64,000 nt of DNA from Blastobasis lacticolella (taxonomy: Eukaryota; Arthropoda; Insecta; Lepidoptera; Blastobasidae). Under the pieces are notes generated by a model. That model was not told the DNA's origin. It searched no databases and worked only from the letters and a program-made list of their open reading frames with translations. Made by a program: the position numbers and the translations under genes. Of this stretch, positions 1 to 11,210 are shown in pieces. Location: assembly GCA_905147135.1 (NCBI GenBank), contig LR990048.1, positions 12,880,563 to 12,944,562 on the forward strand. The letters are read 5' to 3'. The first letter of the stretch is position 1; each line of letters opens with the position of its first letter.

Positions 1-590
1 GTATGATGGTCTCTTTTCAAAGAACGTGATGATATAGTGTAAACATTATAATGGAAGATCTCACAGATTGCCACCTCTCGATGATTGTATAGCACGTCTT
101 CTTTAGGCCTCTAACTTTTATGATTGTTATAACTGTTGGCTTCGTGCGCCATGTTTTTGATCCCCCGCTTGCCGCTTCTTTATTTTTTTTTTCAGTTTAT
201 TTTTATTTAACAAGTAGGTAAACTTAAAATATTTGTGTCCAATGTGCGGTGTGATGTTCCAAGCAAGTATGTGATGTTACACTTAAGTGTATTAGTAATA
301 AAATATAAAAAAATTCTTTCAGTTTCTTCTTATTTTCCCCGATATTTTAGGACCTCAGTTTAAGACGTAGATGTTTAAATAGGCCTATGTTCATATATAT
401 ATAACAAAGAAACAACCCGAATTTTTTTTAGCAACGTGTTCTAAATGCTAATATAGCGTAAATTATTGACTTCTACCACTAAGGTGGAACAAGCGTACAA
501 CAGCGTGTAGCGCAATATGGTACATAGATTCCATTGCCATTTACGATTTTCTGTCGGTAGGTACTGTCATCTCTTTTCACTACCATAGTA
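1..590. other. AT-rich intergenic sequence, no gene
   Basis: No open frame or RNA gene is supportable. The only hint of a repeat is near 470-505, where a short stretch (actaaggtggaacaagcg) resembles the reverse complement of the LINE D 3' end seen elsewhere in the window. It is too short and diverged to call. Confidence 0.6.
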
Positions 591-594
591 CGTA

Positions 595-870
595 CTGTGC
601 TGCTATTCCTGTCTTGTCCCGGAGCGGCGCGCCGGTTCCCGGAACCGAGCGGATGTCCCGCGCAAGTCCCGCGGCCCGCCTCCTTATTAATGGCCTGTTT
701 AGACGAGCTCCTTTGTTACATGCTCACGTCCTGCCACTTTACTACGCTGCCACACTTCGGAACATGCTCCGTGTACTTTGCTTCTTCCCTATCGGACAGT
801 CATACAGATTTGTTGTTCGACAACGCAATGGACGGTGCACATGTCGAACCGGCCGGTGGCGAAAACAATA
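595..870. other. GC-rich block, possible CpG-rich regulatory element
   Basis: This block is strongly GC/CpG-rich against an AT-rich background, with SmaI/AscI-like CpG clusters around 620-690. Open frames run through it in several phases, as expected from high GC alone. None has a recognisable domain, and there is no splice-site framing. It may be a conserved non-coding or promoter-like element, but nothing in the sequence proves that. Confidence 0.3.
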
Positions 871-910
871 GATTATCCGAGGTGGGCTCAGTGTTCTCAG
901 TTACTTTTCG

Positions 911-1418
911 ACCAGTTTAAATTGACGCATCCTGTTGTCAGATTTCCTGGCGTTAATCCTGATCGGGTGTTTAAATTAGTCCGGGCCGTTTCTCTTTCTT
1001 TGATGTTTTAATCGATGTTTTGTGTGTGAGATATTTCGGAGTCTGTTTCCGATACTTTTGTTGTGATCCGTGGCTTATACGATTGAGATGTGTATGGGCT
1101 GTTGCTCGATTTGTGTCTTCTCTTAATCATTTAGATGCATATAACTCTGTTTTATCGACTCTTTAATAAGCCAATAATATTCTTCTAGACCTGTATTTAT
1201 AACTGACAAAGGGCCAACAATATAATTAGGTATGCCACCACCACGTTCTACAGCAGCATTTCAAATAGGCACTAACCTAGCCAATTCCACTTTATAAAGA
1301 TAACAACCTAGTAGAGACGCAAGTTCATAGAACTTAATAACTCGTAGAGCCATCTGATAGGCATTGTCATTGTCAATGAAACCAATAAACACCCAGCTGA
1401 CCTGATCACGTACCGTAT
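911..1418. other. AT-rich intergenic sequence, nothing recognised
   Basis: No gene, repeat family member or RNA structure was recognised here. Confidence 0.6.
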
Positions 1419-1697
1419 ATCATCACAGCGGGTTCATTGCAGGATTTAACGCCTCTCCCACGAAAGGGGAGGTTGTTGCCATAATCTCCAAGCTTGGCAG
1501 GCGGGTTGGAGATCGCAGTGTTATAAATATAACTATGGAAAAAGCTGCTTCCAATTTTCCAGTCGGATCTACGAAGATCTAGAGTCTAGGTCTTTTGCTT
1601 CGAAAACATCGGCTTGTACGACACCCACGAGTGTAAGGGGTTGGTGCTATTCTGCTCTGCCGGACACCACATGGCCAACCGGATACCACACGGCCAC
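1419..1697 (-). mobile_element. SINE A copy 1
   Basis: This is a member of a roughly 260-bp family found six times in the window. On the plus strand it starts with a short catcat run (the 3' tail in sense orientation). It then holds the family core blocks cctctcccacgaaaggg, ttgccataatctcca, cttggcaggcgggttgg, and the terminal gtgctattctgctctgcc. The sense strand is minus. It is unusual in carrying two tandem versions of the family head (caccacatggcca then taccacacggcca) at 1664-1697. The family is recognised by its recurrence here; I assign no database name. Confidence 0.8.
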
Positions 1698-1973
1698 GTA
1701 CCGATACCTGATGAGAATACCGAAGAGGACTTTTTGTCAGGAAGGCATTAACATTACGATGTTGCATGATGGATGGATTGGATAATTTGCGAGAGGTACT
1801 GGAAATTAGTGATGAATCAGAATCACAAATGCCTTGGCCGTGACTCAAATCGTCTCCGGTGACATTAACAAGGTCGAGTCACTTTGAATATCGTAGCAGG
1901 ATCCTGATTCTTGATCGTCTGTGTTTTGATATAACATAGAGTCCTGTGTTTAGAATGAAATGGAATAGTACCT

Positions 1974-2062
1974 GGTGTTGCTGATGTCCATAGGCGGCGG
2001 TGACCACTTTCCATCAGGTGGCCCGCTTGCCTGTTTGTCTGCTGAGTAACATAAAAAAAAAG
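1974..2062 (+). mobile_element. LINE D 3'-end fragment
   Basis: The segment reads tgtccataggcggcggtg, then cactttccatcaggtgg, cccgcttgcctgtttg, and ends in an A-rich tail (cataaaaaaaaa). This motif chain recurs many times in the window, always as a short truncated end. That fits 5'-truncated copies of a lepidopteran non-LTR retrotransposon, or of SINEs that borrow its 3' end. No coding part is present. Confidence 0.75.
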
Positions 2063-2780
2063 TAGAAAGAATATTAAGCCAATTTGAAGAGCATTTCGTG
2101 TACCTGCAACCTATTCACTCACTTTAGTCCGTCCCTTACTAGTCACTATTTAGGATCGTGACTCTCTTGAAAGATCTGATAGATTTCCCCTCCCTATCGG
2201 CTTTTGTCTTCTGCCTAATATAATGCAGAGTTGATGGGGACTCCCAGTGCGCCAGCAACCTGGTCTAACCATCTCTTGGGACTTAGTCCTCATGGTTCAA
2301 TTCCCAATTTCATTATTTTCGATCAGGTAACAACACATGAACAAAAAATTGTTAGAAAATAGATTATGTTAGAATAACCAGTAATTAATCAAAACAAACT
2401 CCAAACAGAGGAATTGTAACTCCATAATTTCTCTTATGCATCTACTCCAAACAACTGAGCCTAAGCAAATAAAACAAAATAGTAAAATTCATTTATTTTG
2501 GATGCGTTGCTTACCGCAACGGGCTAGAGTAGATGATTGCTCAATTACCCAGGACCTCCTTAGTAGAAGCACTAAGCTCGTTGATTCGAGTTTCATATTC
2601 GACCTTATGTTGATGCGGATAGATGTTTTTTTGTGCTCGATTTGTGTCGGCTCCGTACAAAAGGTGGTTCGGAGTCCGCGCCTTGTCATTAGGGCACAAT
2701 CAAACATTGTGTTTAGAGATCGCCGACAGGTTAAGCGGGGTTTTTCATCCGTTTCATAATTTGTTATTTGGGATTATAGG
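2063..2780. other. Intergenic sequence, nothing recognised
   Basis: Overlapping short frames on both strands at 2430-2760 have no domain signature and look like chance. No repeat family was recognised. Confidence 0.55.
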
Positions 2781-2784
2781 GAGC

Positions 2785-2875
2785 GTGCCGCGAGCGGGGG
2801 TCGGGCGGGGGCCGGGCGGCATCGGGACAAAGTAAACATTACCGCCGGTGGCGCGTCCGCTAACGACCGCTACAG
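2785..2875 (+). other. GC-rich block with G-quadruplex-type motif
   Basis: Plus-strand G runs at 2796-2816 (5, 3, 5 and 3 Gs separated by 1-2 bases) meet the usual four-run definition of a potential G-quadruplex. The block is CpG-rich and is flanked by AT-rich sequence. No coding function is apparent. Confidence 0.55.
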
Positions 2876-2880
2876 TGATA

Positions 2881-3854
2881 ATTGACCGACAAATTTTTTG
2901 CATTCAAATGTGCATCATGGACGAAATTCGGCAATCCCATATCTCGCCTCTGGCCACTACCGCACTTCAAAACTATGAAATGAGGTAGCTTTTGCTAGAC
3001 TCTACCTGCAAATTGAAATGATAATGTACCTACCTATAAAAATAAGTGATTTCGCCATTTTTCGAGTTAATACCTATCACCTACTCAAAATAGTACATAT
3101 CTAACTTTCAACTGTACTAAAATAAATGTTCTACAATTCTTATCGCGGACAGAGTTATACATAACCCTGCACTTAGCTTTGCCTAATTCACACCTCGAAC
3201 CTAAAAGGCCATTGTTACATTCTTCAGTTTAAAAGATCACAGTTATTTTTTATCGGGTTAATGACCGGCAGTAATTGTTTAATTCAATTAGAAGTGTGGG
3301 AGAAAAAGAATGTATTTCCATTTTCATGATAATAACGTTGCGATGAACTTACATTTAGTCATAAAATAAGTTTATTTAACTACTTTTGTATTCATAAATT
3401 TTAATTAGGTTGACTTTTCCATTTTCTTTACAGAATGTTTCTAAAAAGAAAGCAGGTTCTTTTTGCAAAAAAGTACAGATTTTAGATCTCATTTTAAGTG
3501 TAACGTTTGTTACTAACCCGATAATTAAGAAGAAATGTCACTGAAAAAGTTTTCCACGATCGAAGCTAATAAGCGTTACTTATCTACATACTCTACACTA
3601 TACAATTTAGGATAAGATTTAAAAAAAAAAGGTTAGGTTAGTTTTAAATACTTAAATAAGGTAGTAGGTAAATATGGTCTTCCCCTGCTTCCTCACGATA
3701 CGTTCCTCCGCCGTTTCAATAGCCATACTAATGTTTACGTGTCATATGAAACTTAGAAAAATTTGTTAAATACTGTACCTAAATAAAATGGCCCGTGTTG
3801 GATTCGAACCTTTATAATTAAATCTGAACAAATGTCTGGCCTTAACAGCCCCGT
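2881..3854. other. AT-rich intergenic sequence, nothing recognised
   Basis: No supportable gene, repeat or structured RNA. A poly-A run lies near 3621. Confidence 0.6.
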
Positions 3855-3990
3855 CTGGCACGGGGAGGAGGCGGGCCCAAGAAGCAATGGCTCATCACCA
3901 AGGACGCCGAAGACCGAGCGAAGTTGGCAAAGAGAAGGCGGACTCCGGGCCGTCCGCTGAACGCCAAGATGATGATGACGATGTTCTCTC
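3855..3990 (+). pseudogene. RTE-type LINE ORF C-terminal relic
   Basis: In one plus frame the segment reads GPKKQWLITKDAEDRAK and ends in a run of ATG/GAT triplets (gatgatgatgacgatg). This matches the general layout of RTE-type LINE ORF ends, a GRPKKRW-type block then a DAEDRAKWRR-type block followed by a GAT-repeat tail. It is only about 40 codons long, has no reverse-transcriptase core and is surely non-functional. The long ORF in another frame of the same stretch is a shadow. The family assignment comes from motif memory, not from a search. Confidence 0.55.
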
Positions 3991-4409
3991 ATCGAAAGCG
4001 GTCCCTCAGCTCCTTATCCACTGGATAAATGGCTCCTTAACCGGACGGTTGAGTAGAATACTCGAGTCAGCTCTCAAGTCCTACCATCGCTGTACCAACG
4101 CTGGCTCTCAACTCAACCTAGTTACATCAAAGTGCATAGTACCTACTCGTACATTATCTGCATAGTCTTGATTGTGATGAGAGCGGTCCAAGTTACGGTG
4201 GAATACGGTAAATGTTAATGCTTCTAGTTAGTTCCGCTACGTGCCGGCCGCCGGCGCTCCGTTTCACGCACCGGTCACGCTTGGCGACACCCACCTACTA
4301 CTGTTTGTTTCCATTTTTTACTGTCCACTCCACTATAATATTTAGCCGTACCTATATAACCGGGGTGGCGTTTTTTTATATGTATACCTATGTAGGTATG
4401 TAGTTAAAC
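3991..4409. other. Intergenic sequence, nothing recognised
   Basis: A small GC-rich patch lies at 4230-4290. No gene or repeat was recognised. Confidence 0.55.
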
Positions 4410-4612
4410 CAGGGGCCCTATTTTTGAACCGCTCGCCTCGAATCGAACGGTTTTCAATTTTGTTTTTGGTTATGAAAAATTCAATATTTTTATGCATGAC
4501 GTTGATTTTTCACTTACACCATTGCTTGCGGTGTTGCTAATGTAATTTCAAAAATATTGAACTATTCATGCCAAAAATCAAAATTGAAAACCGAAAACTT
4601 AAGGCGAGCGGA
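4410..4612. mobile_element. MITE E copy 1 (fold-back)
   Basis: The left end, CAGGGGCCCTATTTTTGAA, starts a long inverted repeat. The left arm (gctcgcctcgaat, cggttttcaattttg, tcaatatttttatgc) is mirrored by the right arm (caaaaatattgaac, aaaattgaaaaccg, ggcgagcgg). There is no coding capacity. The outermost 18 bases of the right TIR are missing compared with the copy at 44699. Two more copies lie at 22614 and 44699. Confidence 0.75.
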
Positions 4613-7290
4613 TACTTGAGATGCGGTATGATACTTCAAATAAATCCATGTCAGATGCGTTCCTACCTACTTGCTGTCTACTTAAGATGCGGACTTTATA
4701 AGCTAACACGTAGGTTTACAAACTTTCACATTAACAACATTAAGGTAACCATAACGTTCTAGATGCAGAGATAATCGAAACACATTAAATCATATTTCCC
4801 ATTTCCCGTTTCACAGTAAAACGGTTTTATGATATCCAACTCATGGTCAAATGGTCGGAATAATAGCTGAACCTTTCTATTTAGTGCACCTTCACGTATA
4901 AGATGGCCGTGAAATCGGTCTTTCACTGTCGCAATTTAAAATTCGTTCCGCCTAATCTGCAGAAAACGAGATGAAAGGGTATTAAAACTTAGCCATGAAG
5001 CATATGAGTCGTAACCGGGAATAGTATCCACATAATAAGTATTCCTAAACAGCTTTTGTCGGCGATGTGAAGTTGGCACAATAATAGAGACAAAATAAAT
5101 AATTGCTAGCAAAATTGAACGATTAAAGGAAGAAGTGTTCGGACAATATAATCTACATCCATTTTTTTTGCAATAAAAATGTAAAGATTCGCGTTTTTAG
5201 ATATCGTTGTGCTCCACATAAGGAGCACGAACAATAAAAAACATGTCGAATTTAATATGAGGACCCTTGTTAGCAGCGCAAATATTGTCAATGCAGTCGG
5301 TACTCGTTGGGGCGTCCAAGCCGCGCAGCTGACGCGCTCCGACAGTCACTGCTTCCCAAATTGCGAATTTGTAAACATTAGTAAATCACAATAATAGGCC
5401 GACACAAAAGCGCCCGGATCTAAAGTACACTCTACCTGCGGCTTCCGAAATCTCGCAAAAAAACGTAAAATTGATTCAATGGGACGGTACAAAAAGCGTT
5501 ATGTTGTGTCCCCTGTATTTAACTATGCCGATACGAATCGACAAATAAGGTTATATCGCTTGGAAAAAAAAGGGGATTATTGGTCTGAGAGCGCATAGTT
5601 GTCGCTACCAATTTTACGGTCATCCGCGTAGAGCTTTGTTAGAGAGCAATTTGGTTAAGCTGAATTCGACATAAGCAAATAGGTGTAATAGGCAATGATT
5701 AGCTGTACGTATCGTCCTTATCGGTACATACAACGTTATATCACTTAATTGTAATATAATCGTTTAGTATTAGTACAGTTGGTTCGTTAATCTGGTAGAT
5801 TAAGCGAGCTCGAAACTCTAACGGATGTCGTATCGAGTCGTACTTACGTGGCGACTAAATGTAGAGGCGGACGCTTTAGGATAATTTTAGACCAGAAAAT
5901 GGACATTTCTTGACTGTATTATCAATCACCGCAATGTGTCGTGAATCCTCCAATCAAAACAACGGCTATTCACGTAGATCGACTGCATAGACCCAATTCT
6001 TGCACCGGTCAGGTTATCTGCAATACGTGATCTAGTTTACCAGTTCGAATGCACGTTCGATTGATTGACCCAATTACCCGGCATTCCTGCATATGGGTCA
6101 TTGTTAGCCGGGGCAGGATGGCGGTAATACGGACGGACGACCCACACACTAGACGGCATTGTCGTAACACTAATTGGGTAATAGCGAATGCGCTCGACTT
6201 GAGTTACTTAGGTAGGTACCTAGTTCAGACGTTATTCAAACGCCTTTGTGAATACATTAGGCGCAATTAATTCGTTGTTTTATAGGCCCCGGTACCGTTT
6301 ATAGCTGAGAGTTTTGATAAATGTGTACACGGCTAGAAATGTTGCTGCATGAATATGTAGGTCCCTAATATTCTACTTATAGCCCTCTGTGACTGTATAC
6401 AATCTTCAGTTATAAAACGGAAAATTCCAAAGATAGGTACATAACCGACGTAGGTTGCAGCAGTAGTCTGCCATACAGTGTCTGGGGTTGATAAACTCAG
6501 ATTTCTGGAGATGGCAGGAGTTTTGTGTGTCGATCAAACCCACAACTACGACATGAGTACCTAGGTAATTTTAGTCTATTGTAGCGGGTTACACCCGTAT
6601 CACCAACTACAACTCAGATTAATTTAAATTTAAATATTTAGGCACACTCGTTATTCGTTTAGTTATCGATTATGTAATACAAACGCCGCTACCAGCAATT
6701 AGTCCGCCCAAAGATTGTTACGACTCGTCGACAGCTCGTAAAAACGAATTTACAACATCTGAAACATGCCGTGAACCGTATAAAGCGTTAAGTAGAGGCA
6801 TTAACATTTAATGCGGGTATTGCGAGTTATATAGGTACCGTCATTGGGGTAAAAAGAGGCGGCGCGATGTCGCATGCGTGGAGGAAATGCCGAGCGGCGC
6901 ACGCGCAGCGCCATACAACTGCATAATGCAAGTGCATTCCGACAAGGAATTTCATGGTTTAACGGAAGTAAGTTGTTACAAAAAGCAACTTGACCTTCTT
7001 AAGGGGCTTAACTACTAAATTATAATGACGGTAGTTCCGAAACTGTTGACCTGAACGTCATCAAACAATTTAGCCCGTCACCGTGTGGTCACTATTTCTG
7101 TACTTTGTTTTTAAAATATTAAAAAACAAATACCTATAACTTTCTTCTTAGTCTTAATGATTTTCACTAGTTTAGCGAGCAACTGCCCGAAAGTTTGCTA
7201 CGTAAGATTTCTCCTCCATGAAACAGTTGCAAAACGTCCTAACTTAGGTCTTACAAGATCCTCTGCGGCGGAGTTCTATTTTATCACTCC
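4613..7290. other. Long unique AT-rich stretch, nothing recognised
   Basis: In 2.7 kb there are only chance short frames, and no repeat family seen elsewhere in the window. A small GC-rich patch at about 6855-6915 (gcggcgcgatgtcgcatgc) resembles the other GC blocks. Confidence 0.55.
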
Positions 7291-7334
7291 CACAGAAATT
7301 TAAATAAATTAGCTTATTTATTTAGATTTCTGTG
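7291..7334. repeat. 44-bp near-perfect palindrome
   Basis: The two 22-base halves match in 20 positions when folded; the left arm is cacagaaatttaaataaa. The same cacagaaatctaaa motif lies at the centre of MITE H (42160-42225), so this may be a solo remnant of a related fold-back element. Confidence 0.7.
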
Positions 7335-8206
7335 CACTCCCCGGCAGTCCCCGGCAACGTCGCGGGTCCGCCGTGGGGGGTCGCTGCGGAGCGTGATTAC
7401 TGGGCGCCAACCGCCGACCGCACCGACTACCACTCTATCTAATATGGCCCCTACACTATACTGCGACCTGCGAACTGGCTACGGTTTAGGTTGCACTACG
7501 AGACTTTTACTAGGTATTTGCCAGAAATATGCTTTTAACTGTGAATAGTACGTTTTAATTGAATAAGTTAAAAAAACATTGTTTACATATTTTCCAATAA
7601 ACTGTCCCATTGGTGTTATTACGTCTGGTCCCGGTTCTATCATCATCATCATCATAGTGGCCAATTCCGTTCGCTTCTTCAAAAAAGAGTTCGCTTTTTT
7701 AGTAGGAAAACGTTTTCAGATTTACTGAACGCGTTTTTCTGCCAGAACGTTTAATTAAAAGAATAAATCTTCGTCCTTGAAATGTGTTTGTAGGTATACC
7801 GTAAATTAGGGGGGCTTACGATATCGTATGTCAGAAGATATATGTGATCATAGACGTACCTAATTCCCAGTACGGTCTTTAGGTCACACACAGGAATATC
7901 ACGTTGTATGGACGTTGTACGAATTCTACTTATTGTAAGCAAACATCCTGACAAAACTGACAATTGATCTAGCTAATAAACAAGGAGATGCTAATAAAAT
8001 AATATCGCGGATGTTTGTCGGTGAATCACACGGGCTAAGTGCCTAATCAGGTGCGAAGTGTGCCGTCGGTGGCGGTGGCCAAATTGCTGTTTTCCGGCAG
8101 TCGCGACTCGCGCGGCGCCATCGATCCGCCGGGAGCACTTTACAACTCGTAGAATCGCTGTCTCTGATGTATTTGTCTTGGCAGACTCGTAGATTAACTG
8201 AATAGG
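7335..8206. other. Intergenic sequence with a GC-rich patch
   Basis: There is a GC-rich patch at 7340-7440 and a short CAT-repeat run at 7640-7655. A further CpG-bearing patch lies at 8050-8130. No gene was recognised. Confidence 0.5.
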
Positions 8207-8410
8207 GAGCGTCCGTGGCCGAGAGGTTAAGGTATCCGACTCGTAAGCGAGAGGTACCAAGTTCGAATCCTACGCGGCTATGTATCAATTATTATTCTGA
8301 TGAATAAAAACCGATGCTCTTATGGTGAGAGAAAACATCGTGATGAAACCTGCACATTCACAATAACTGAACAAAGCACAATTGGGACATTAACGCCAAA
8401 ATTATTATAG
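8207..8410 (+). mobile_element. SINE C copy with intact tRNA-like head, internally deleted
   Basis: The head at 8207-8279 is tRNA-like: a box A-like tggccgagaggttaagg and a box B-like agttcgaatcc. The family blocks ccgatgctcttatgg and aaaacatcgtgatgaaacc follow. Then roughly 150 bases of the usual body are missing, and the copy resumes at its 3' end with attaacgccaaaattatt. It is a SINE head rather than a functional tRNA, because it continues into the family body. Confidence 0.85.
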
Positions 8411-8578
8411 TTCCATTAGGAAAAATTCATCACCCAGTCTTATGGGAGTCTATAAGATTAGAAATCTACACTCTCAACTGTCTGTGTTACTTTGGTTGAG
8501 GTAAAAAGCGATAGCATGGCTAATATGGTTGACACTCAAGTACAACAGTGAACTGTTGCAGATGATTGACTGATTGTA

Positions 8579-8839
8579 ATCATCATCACAGCCCATAACA
8601 GTCCACTGCAGGACTTAAGGCCTCTCCCACGAAAGGGAAGGTTATTGCCATAATCTCCACGCTTGGCAGGCTGGTTGGATATCGCAGTGTTGTAAATATA
8701 ACAATGGAAAACGCTGCTGCCCATTTTCCAGTCTACGGAGACTCTAAGATCTTTTGCCTCGAAAACATTAGTCGCCTTGTACTACACCCACGAGTGTAAG
8801 GGGTTGGTGCTATTCTACTCTGCCGGGCACCACTTGGCT
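8579..8839 (-). mobile_element. SINE A copy 2
   Basis: This is one of the best-preserved members. It begins catcatcacagcccataac and runs through cctctcccacgaaaggg, the aacaatggaaaacgctgc block and gcctcgaaaacattagtc to the terminal tgccgggcaccact. Sense strand is minus, with the CAT run as the complement of a GAT-type 3' tail. Confidence 0.85.
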
Positions 8840-9364
8840 AACTCGGTATTCTGAAACCTATTACAATCAGAATACATCCGTCAGTAGGTATCCGGGTTCT
8901 TGATTAGTAAGAACTTATTTATTATATTAGCATAGCATAGTACAGATCAACCAATTTATTTTTAGCCACCATCGCACCGAACGTAGTAGACAAATCAGTC
9001 GGAGATAATCGAATGACATCTCAACTCACCATTTCACAGATAGGTTTAGCGTCAAATCCTAAAAAATGCACAGTTTCATCTCTCGTCTGACTGAAAAGAA
9101 AACTTACAATTTCCAACGTCGAGATATTCTAAGAGCTGCTGAAATCTGTGGCGGGTGATGGCGACGCTCATTGGATAATGGGCGCCTCCCGCGGCGCTGC
9201 CCTGATTGAATGATTGCCGGCGTCACGGCTACGCGTCACAACCGGGTTAATTAAGTACGTGTTTTGAGGACTACAACTTACGATATTTATTTATTAAAAC
9301 ATTGACAGTAGATATTATTATACTGAGACTAAGAAAGAACAGATCTAAGTAGTTAGTATTTTTT
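8840..9364. other. Intergenic sequence with a GC-rich patch
   Basis: A GC-rich patch lies at about 9145-9240. No gene or repeat was recognised. Confidence 0.5.
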
Positions 9365-9470
9365 TTGTGTCAAACAAGCTTACGGCCCGCCGTGGCATGC
9401 AGTCACCGCAGCCTATGGACGCTTGCAATACTCGGGGCATCACCCACGCGTTGCCGACCCCGTAAAAACC
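9365..9470 (-). mobile_element. LINE D 3'-end fragment
   Basis: On the plus strand it reads caaacaagcttacggccc, gcatgcagtcaccgcagc, ctatggacgcttg and cacgcgttgccgacccc. This is the antisense of the recurrent LINE D 3' end, and it extends somewhat farther into the 3' UTR than most copies. Confidence 0.7.
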
Positions 9471-10510
9471 TTTTCACTCTATTAAAAAACTACTTTGTTC
9501 TATTGAACAACCCTAAAAGTATACACAATTTGTTTAGGTACTTACCTAATAAAGCATTTAAGTACCGTAAATTACTCGAACAACTTACATAAGCGACTGT
9601 TTATTTGAAACCTGTAAATATTTCATGTGCCAGGCGCTCCGCCCGCCTTTGCTAGCGACCGTATCAAGGCAATCAATCGGCATTGATTGACATCTTCTAC
9701 CGGCTTGTTTTATATGTTTATTTATGCTACATTTTCATATAAATCCCGTAATCTATGAAGGTAGGGCAATCATATCGAAACCAATCACGTTCCATTTATC
9801 TGATTATCATGTTGTTCTCCTTTTAGTTGAGTACCTGCTTACATATCCCTTACTTATTTGTTGGTATCGGTAACAATAAATAACGATTTTGCAATTGCAA
9901 AATATAATTGTTTAAGTGTGATGAGTAATTTTTATTTCCGAGTTACATATGCCATTCGATTCATTCTTCTAAACAATCCGTAACGAGATTGAATTCTTCT
10001 CTATTCCCATCGGATTATACGATTATACGGAGAGCTAATTGCATAAGATAACAAGGCAATCGGTAAAATTTCTATTGTCACAAAAATATACATTTTGTTT
10101 TAATTACATTAATGAAGTAATAGAGAGAACAAGCAACTGAACTTTAGTAAGTAATTCTTTTTAACTGGGAATTCGTTACTTTTTTTGCAATGAAATCATG
10201 GGATGGGAAAATCATGATAGATACTTATCTATAATTATTTATTAGAAAAACATTCTTAGACAAATTATTTATTTTGTGTGAAAATAAAGTACCTATACCC
10301 GATGTTTCCAGACGGCCTAACAAGGTACCGGACAATTTTCTTAACAAAAACCCATACTAAAGCTTCCTACCCTTTTGTCTAAATACACTGACGGACCGCT
10401 TACGAAAGGAAAGTTTAAACTCGCGTTTGAACTCCCATAAAGACGTTCTCAGTCGGCCTGACTCGCAAGCTTTTTAGGTACACTGGGAGACCGTTTTTCC
10501 GCATTTTTCT
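9471..10510. other. AT-rich intergenic sequence, nothing recognised
   Basis: No supportable gene or repeat family member. Confidence 0.6.
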
Positions 10511-10514
10511 TAAC

Positions 10515-10690
10515 AAAAACCGCGGCGTTCCGGCGCCCGTCACGGCCCGCGCGCCGCGTGAACTCGGCCAATTAATTGTTCTGCTGTTAATTAATGGATT
10601 GGCGAGAGCCTGCGCCCGCGCAGCATGCCTCTTGCGCTTGGGAAGCGGCGCAGAGTTCGGCGCCGCCAGATCTGAGCCGATTGGTTTAAT
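10515..10690. other. GC-rich block with TTAATTAA-type sites
   Basis: A CpG-rich core (10520-10560 and 10610-10670) surrounds two homeodomain-like palindromes: ccaattaattg at about 10568 and gttaattaatgg at about 10585. This mix of AT-rich homeodomain sites inside a GC-rich island is what conserved regulatory elements often look like. It is suggestive only. Confidence 0.3.
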
Positions 10691-11100
10691 GTTGAGGTTG
10701 ATGTTAATCAGATTAACAGCTTTTGTGGTTGCACTAATCAGCGTGTTCTAGAGTAAAAGTAATCGAAGTAGAAGGAAATGAGTACCTACGGCCGCGTATT
10801 GTTGACGACACAATGTTTTTTGTTGTGCAGAGCGATTTCCATTTCGTTGCCACTTCGGCAGTCTTTTAAATTCCTTAAAGGAGCGCGAGTTCTAATTCTT
10901 CTCCGTCTAACAGTGTGAAATCCCATCAAAAGCTACTCGTACAAAACCTAGGCTATATTTGGATGTTCTAACCAGGCAACACTTTCACCACAGCCTCTCA
11001 GTTTATCTTTCCATCAAAATCTCTGTTCCAAAGTGTATAAGGTTTTATTAGTATCGTAAAGTCGCCTCTAACCCTTGCCGAGTCTAGGCGTCGCTGTGTA
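10691..11100. other. Intergenic sequence, nothing recognised
   Basis: No gene or repeat was recognised. Confidence 0.55.
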
Positions 11101-11210
11101 GGAAGCCGTCACGGCTTGCGCGCGCGCCGCTTTCACGCCGCGTCGCCGGTGCATTAGCATCGCCGATACAAATCTCGGCGTTGCAACACCGGGCCGCGAA
11201 CCGACCGAAA
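11101..11210. other. GC-rich block
   Basis: A short CpG-rich island (cttgcgcgcgcgccgc and neighbours) on an AT-rich background. No coding frame with a recognisable product. Confidence 0.3.

Noticed and set aside
3650..3670. let-7-like string ggtagtaggta
   Set aside because: It does not match the mature microRNA beyond a few bases, and no hairpin partner is visible.
7630..7660. Short CAT/GAT repeat as a CRISPR-like or tandem array
   Set aside because: Only a trinucleotide run; CRISPR arrays are not expected in an animal genome and there are no spacers.
8207..8279. Possible genuine tRNA gene
   Set aside because: The same head recurs attached to the SINE C body at several loci, so it is a SINE promoter head.
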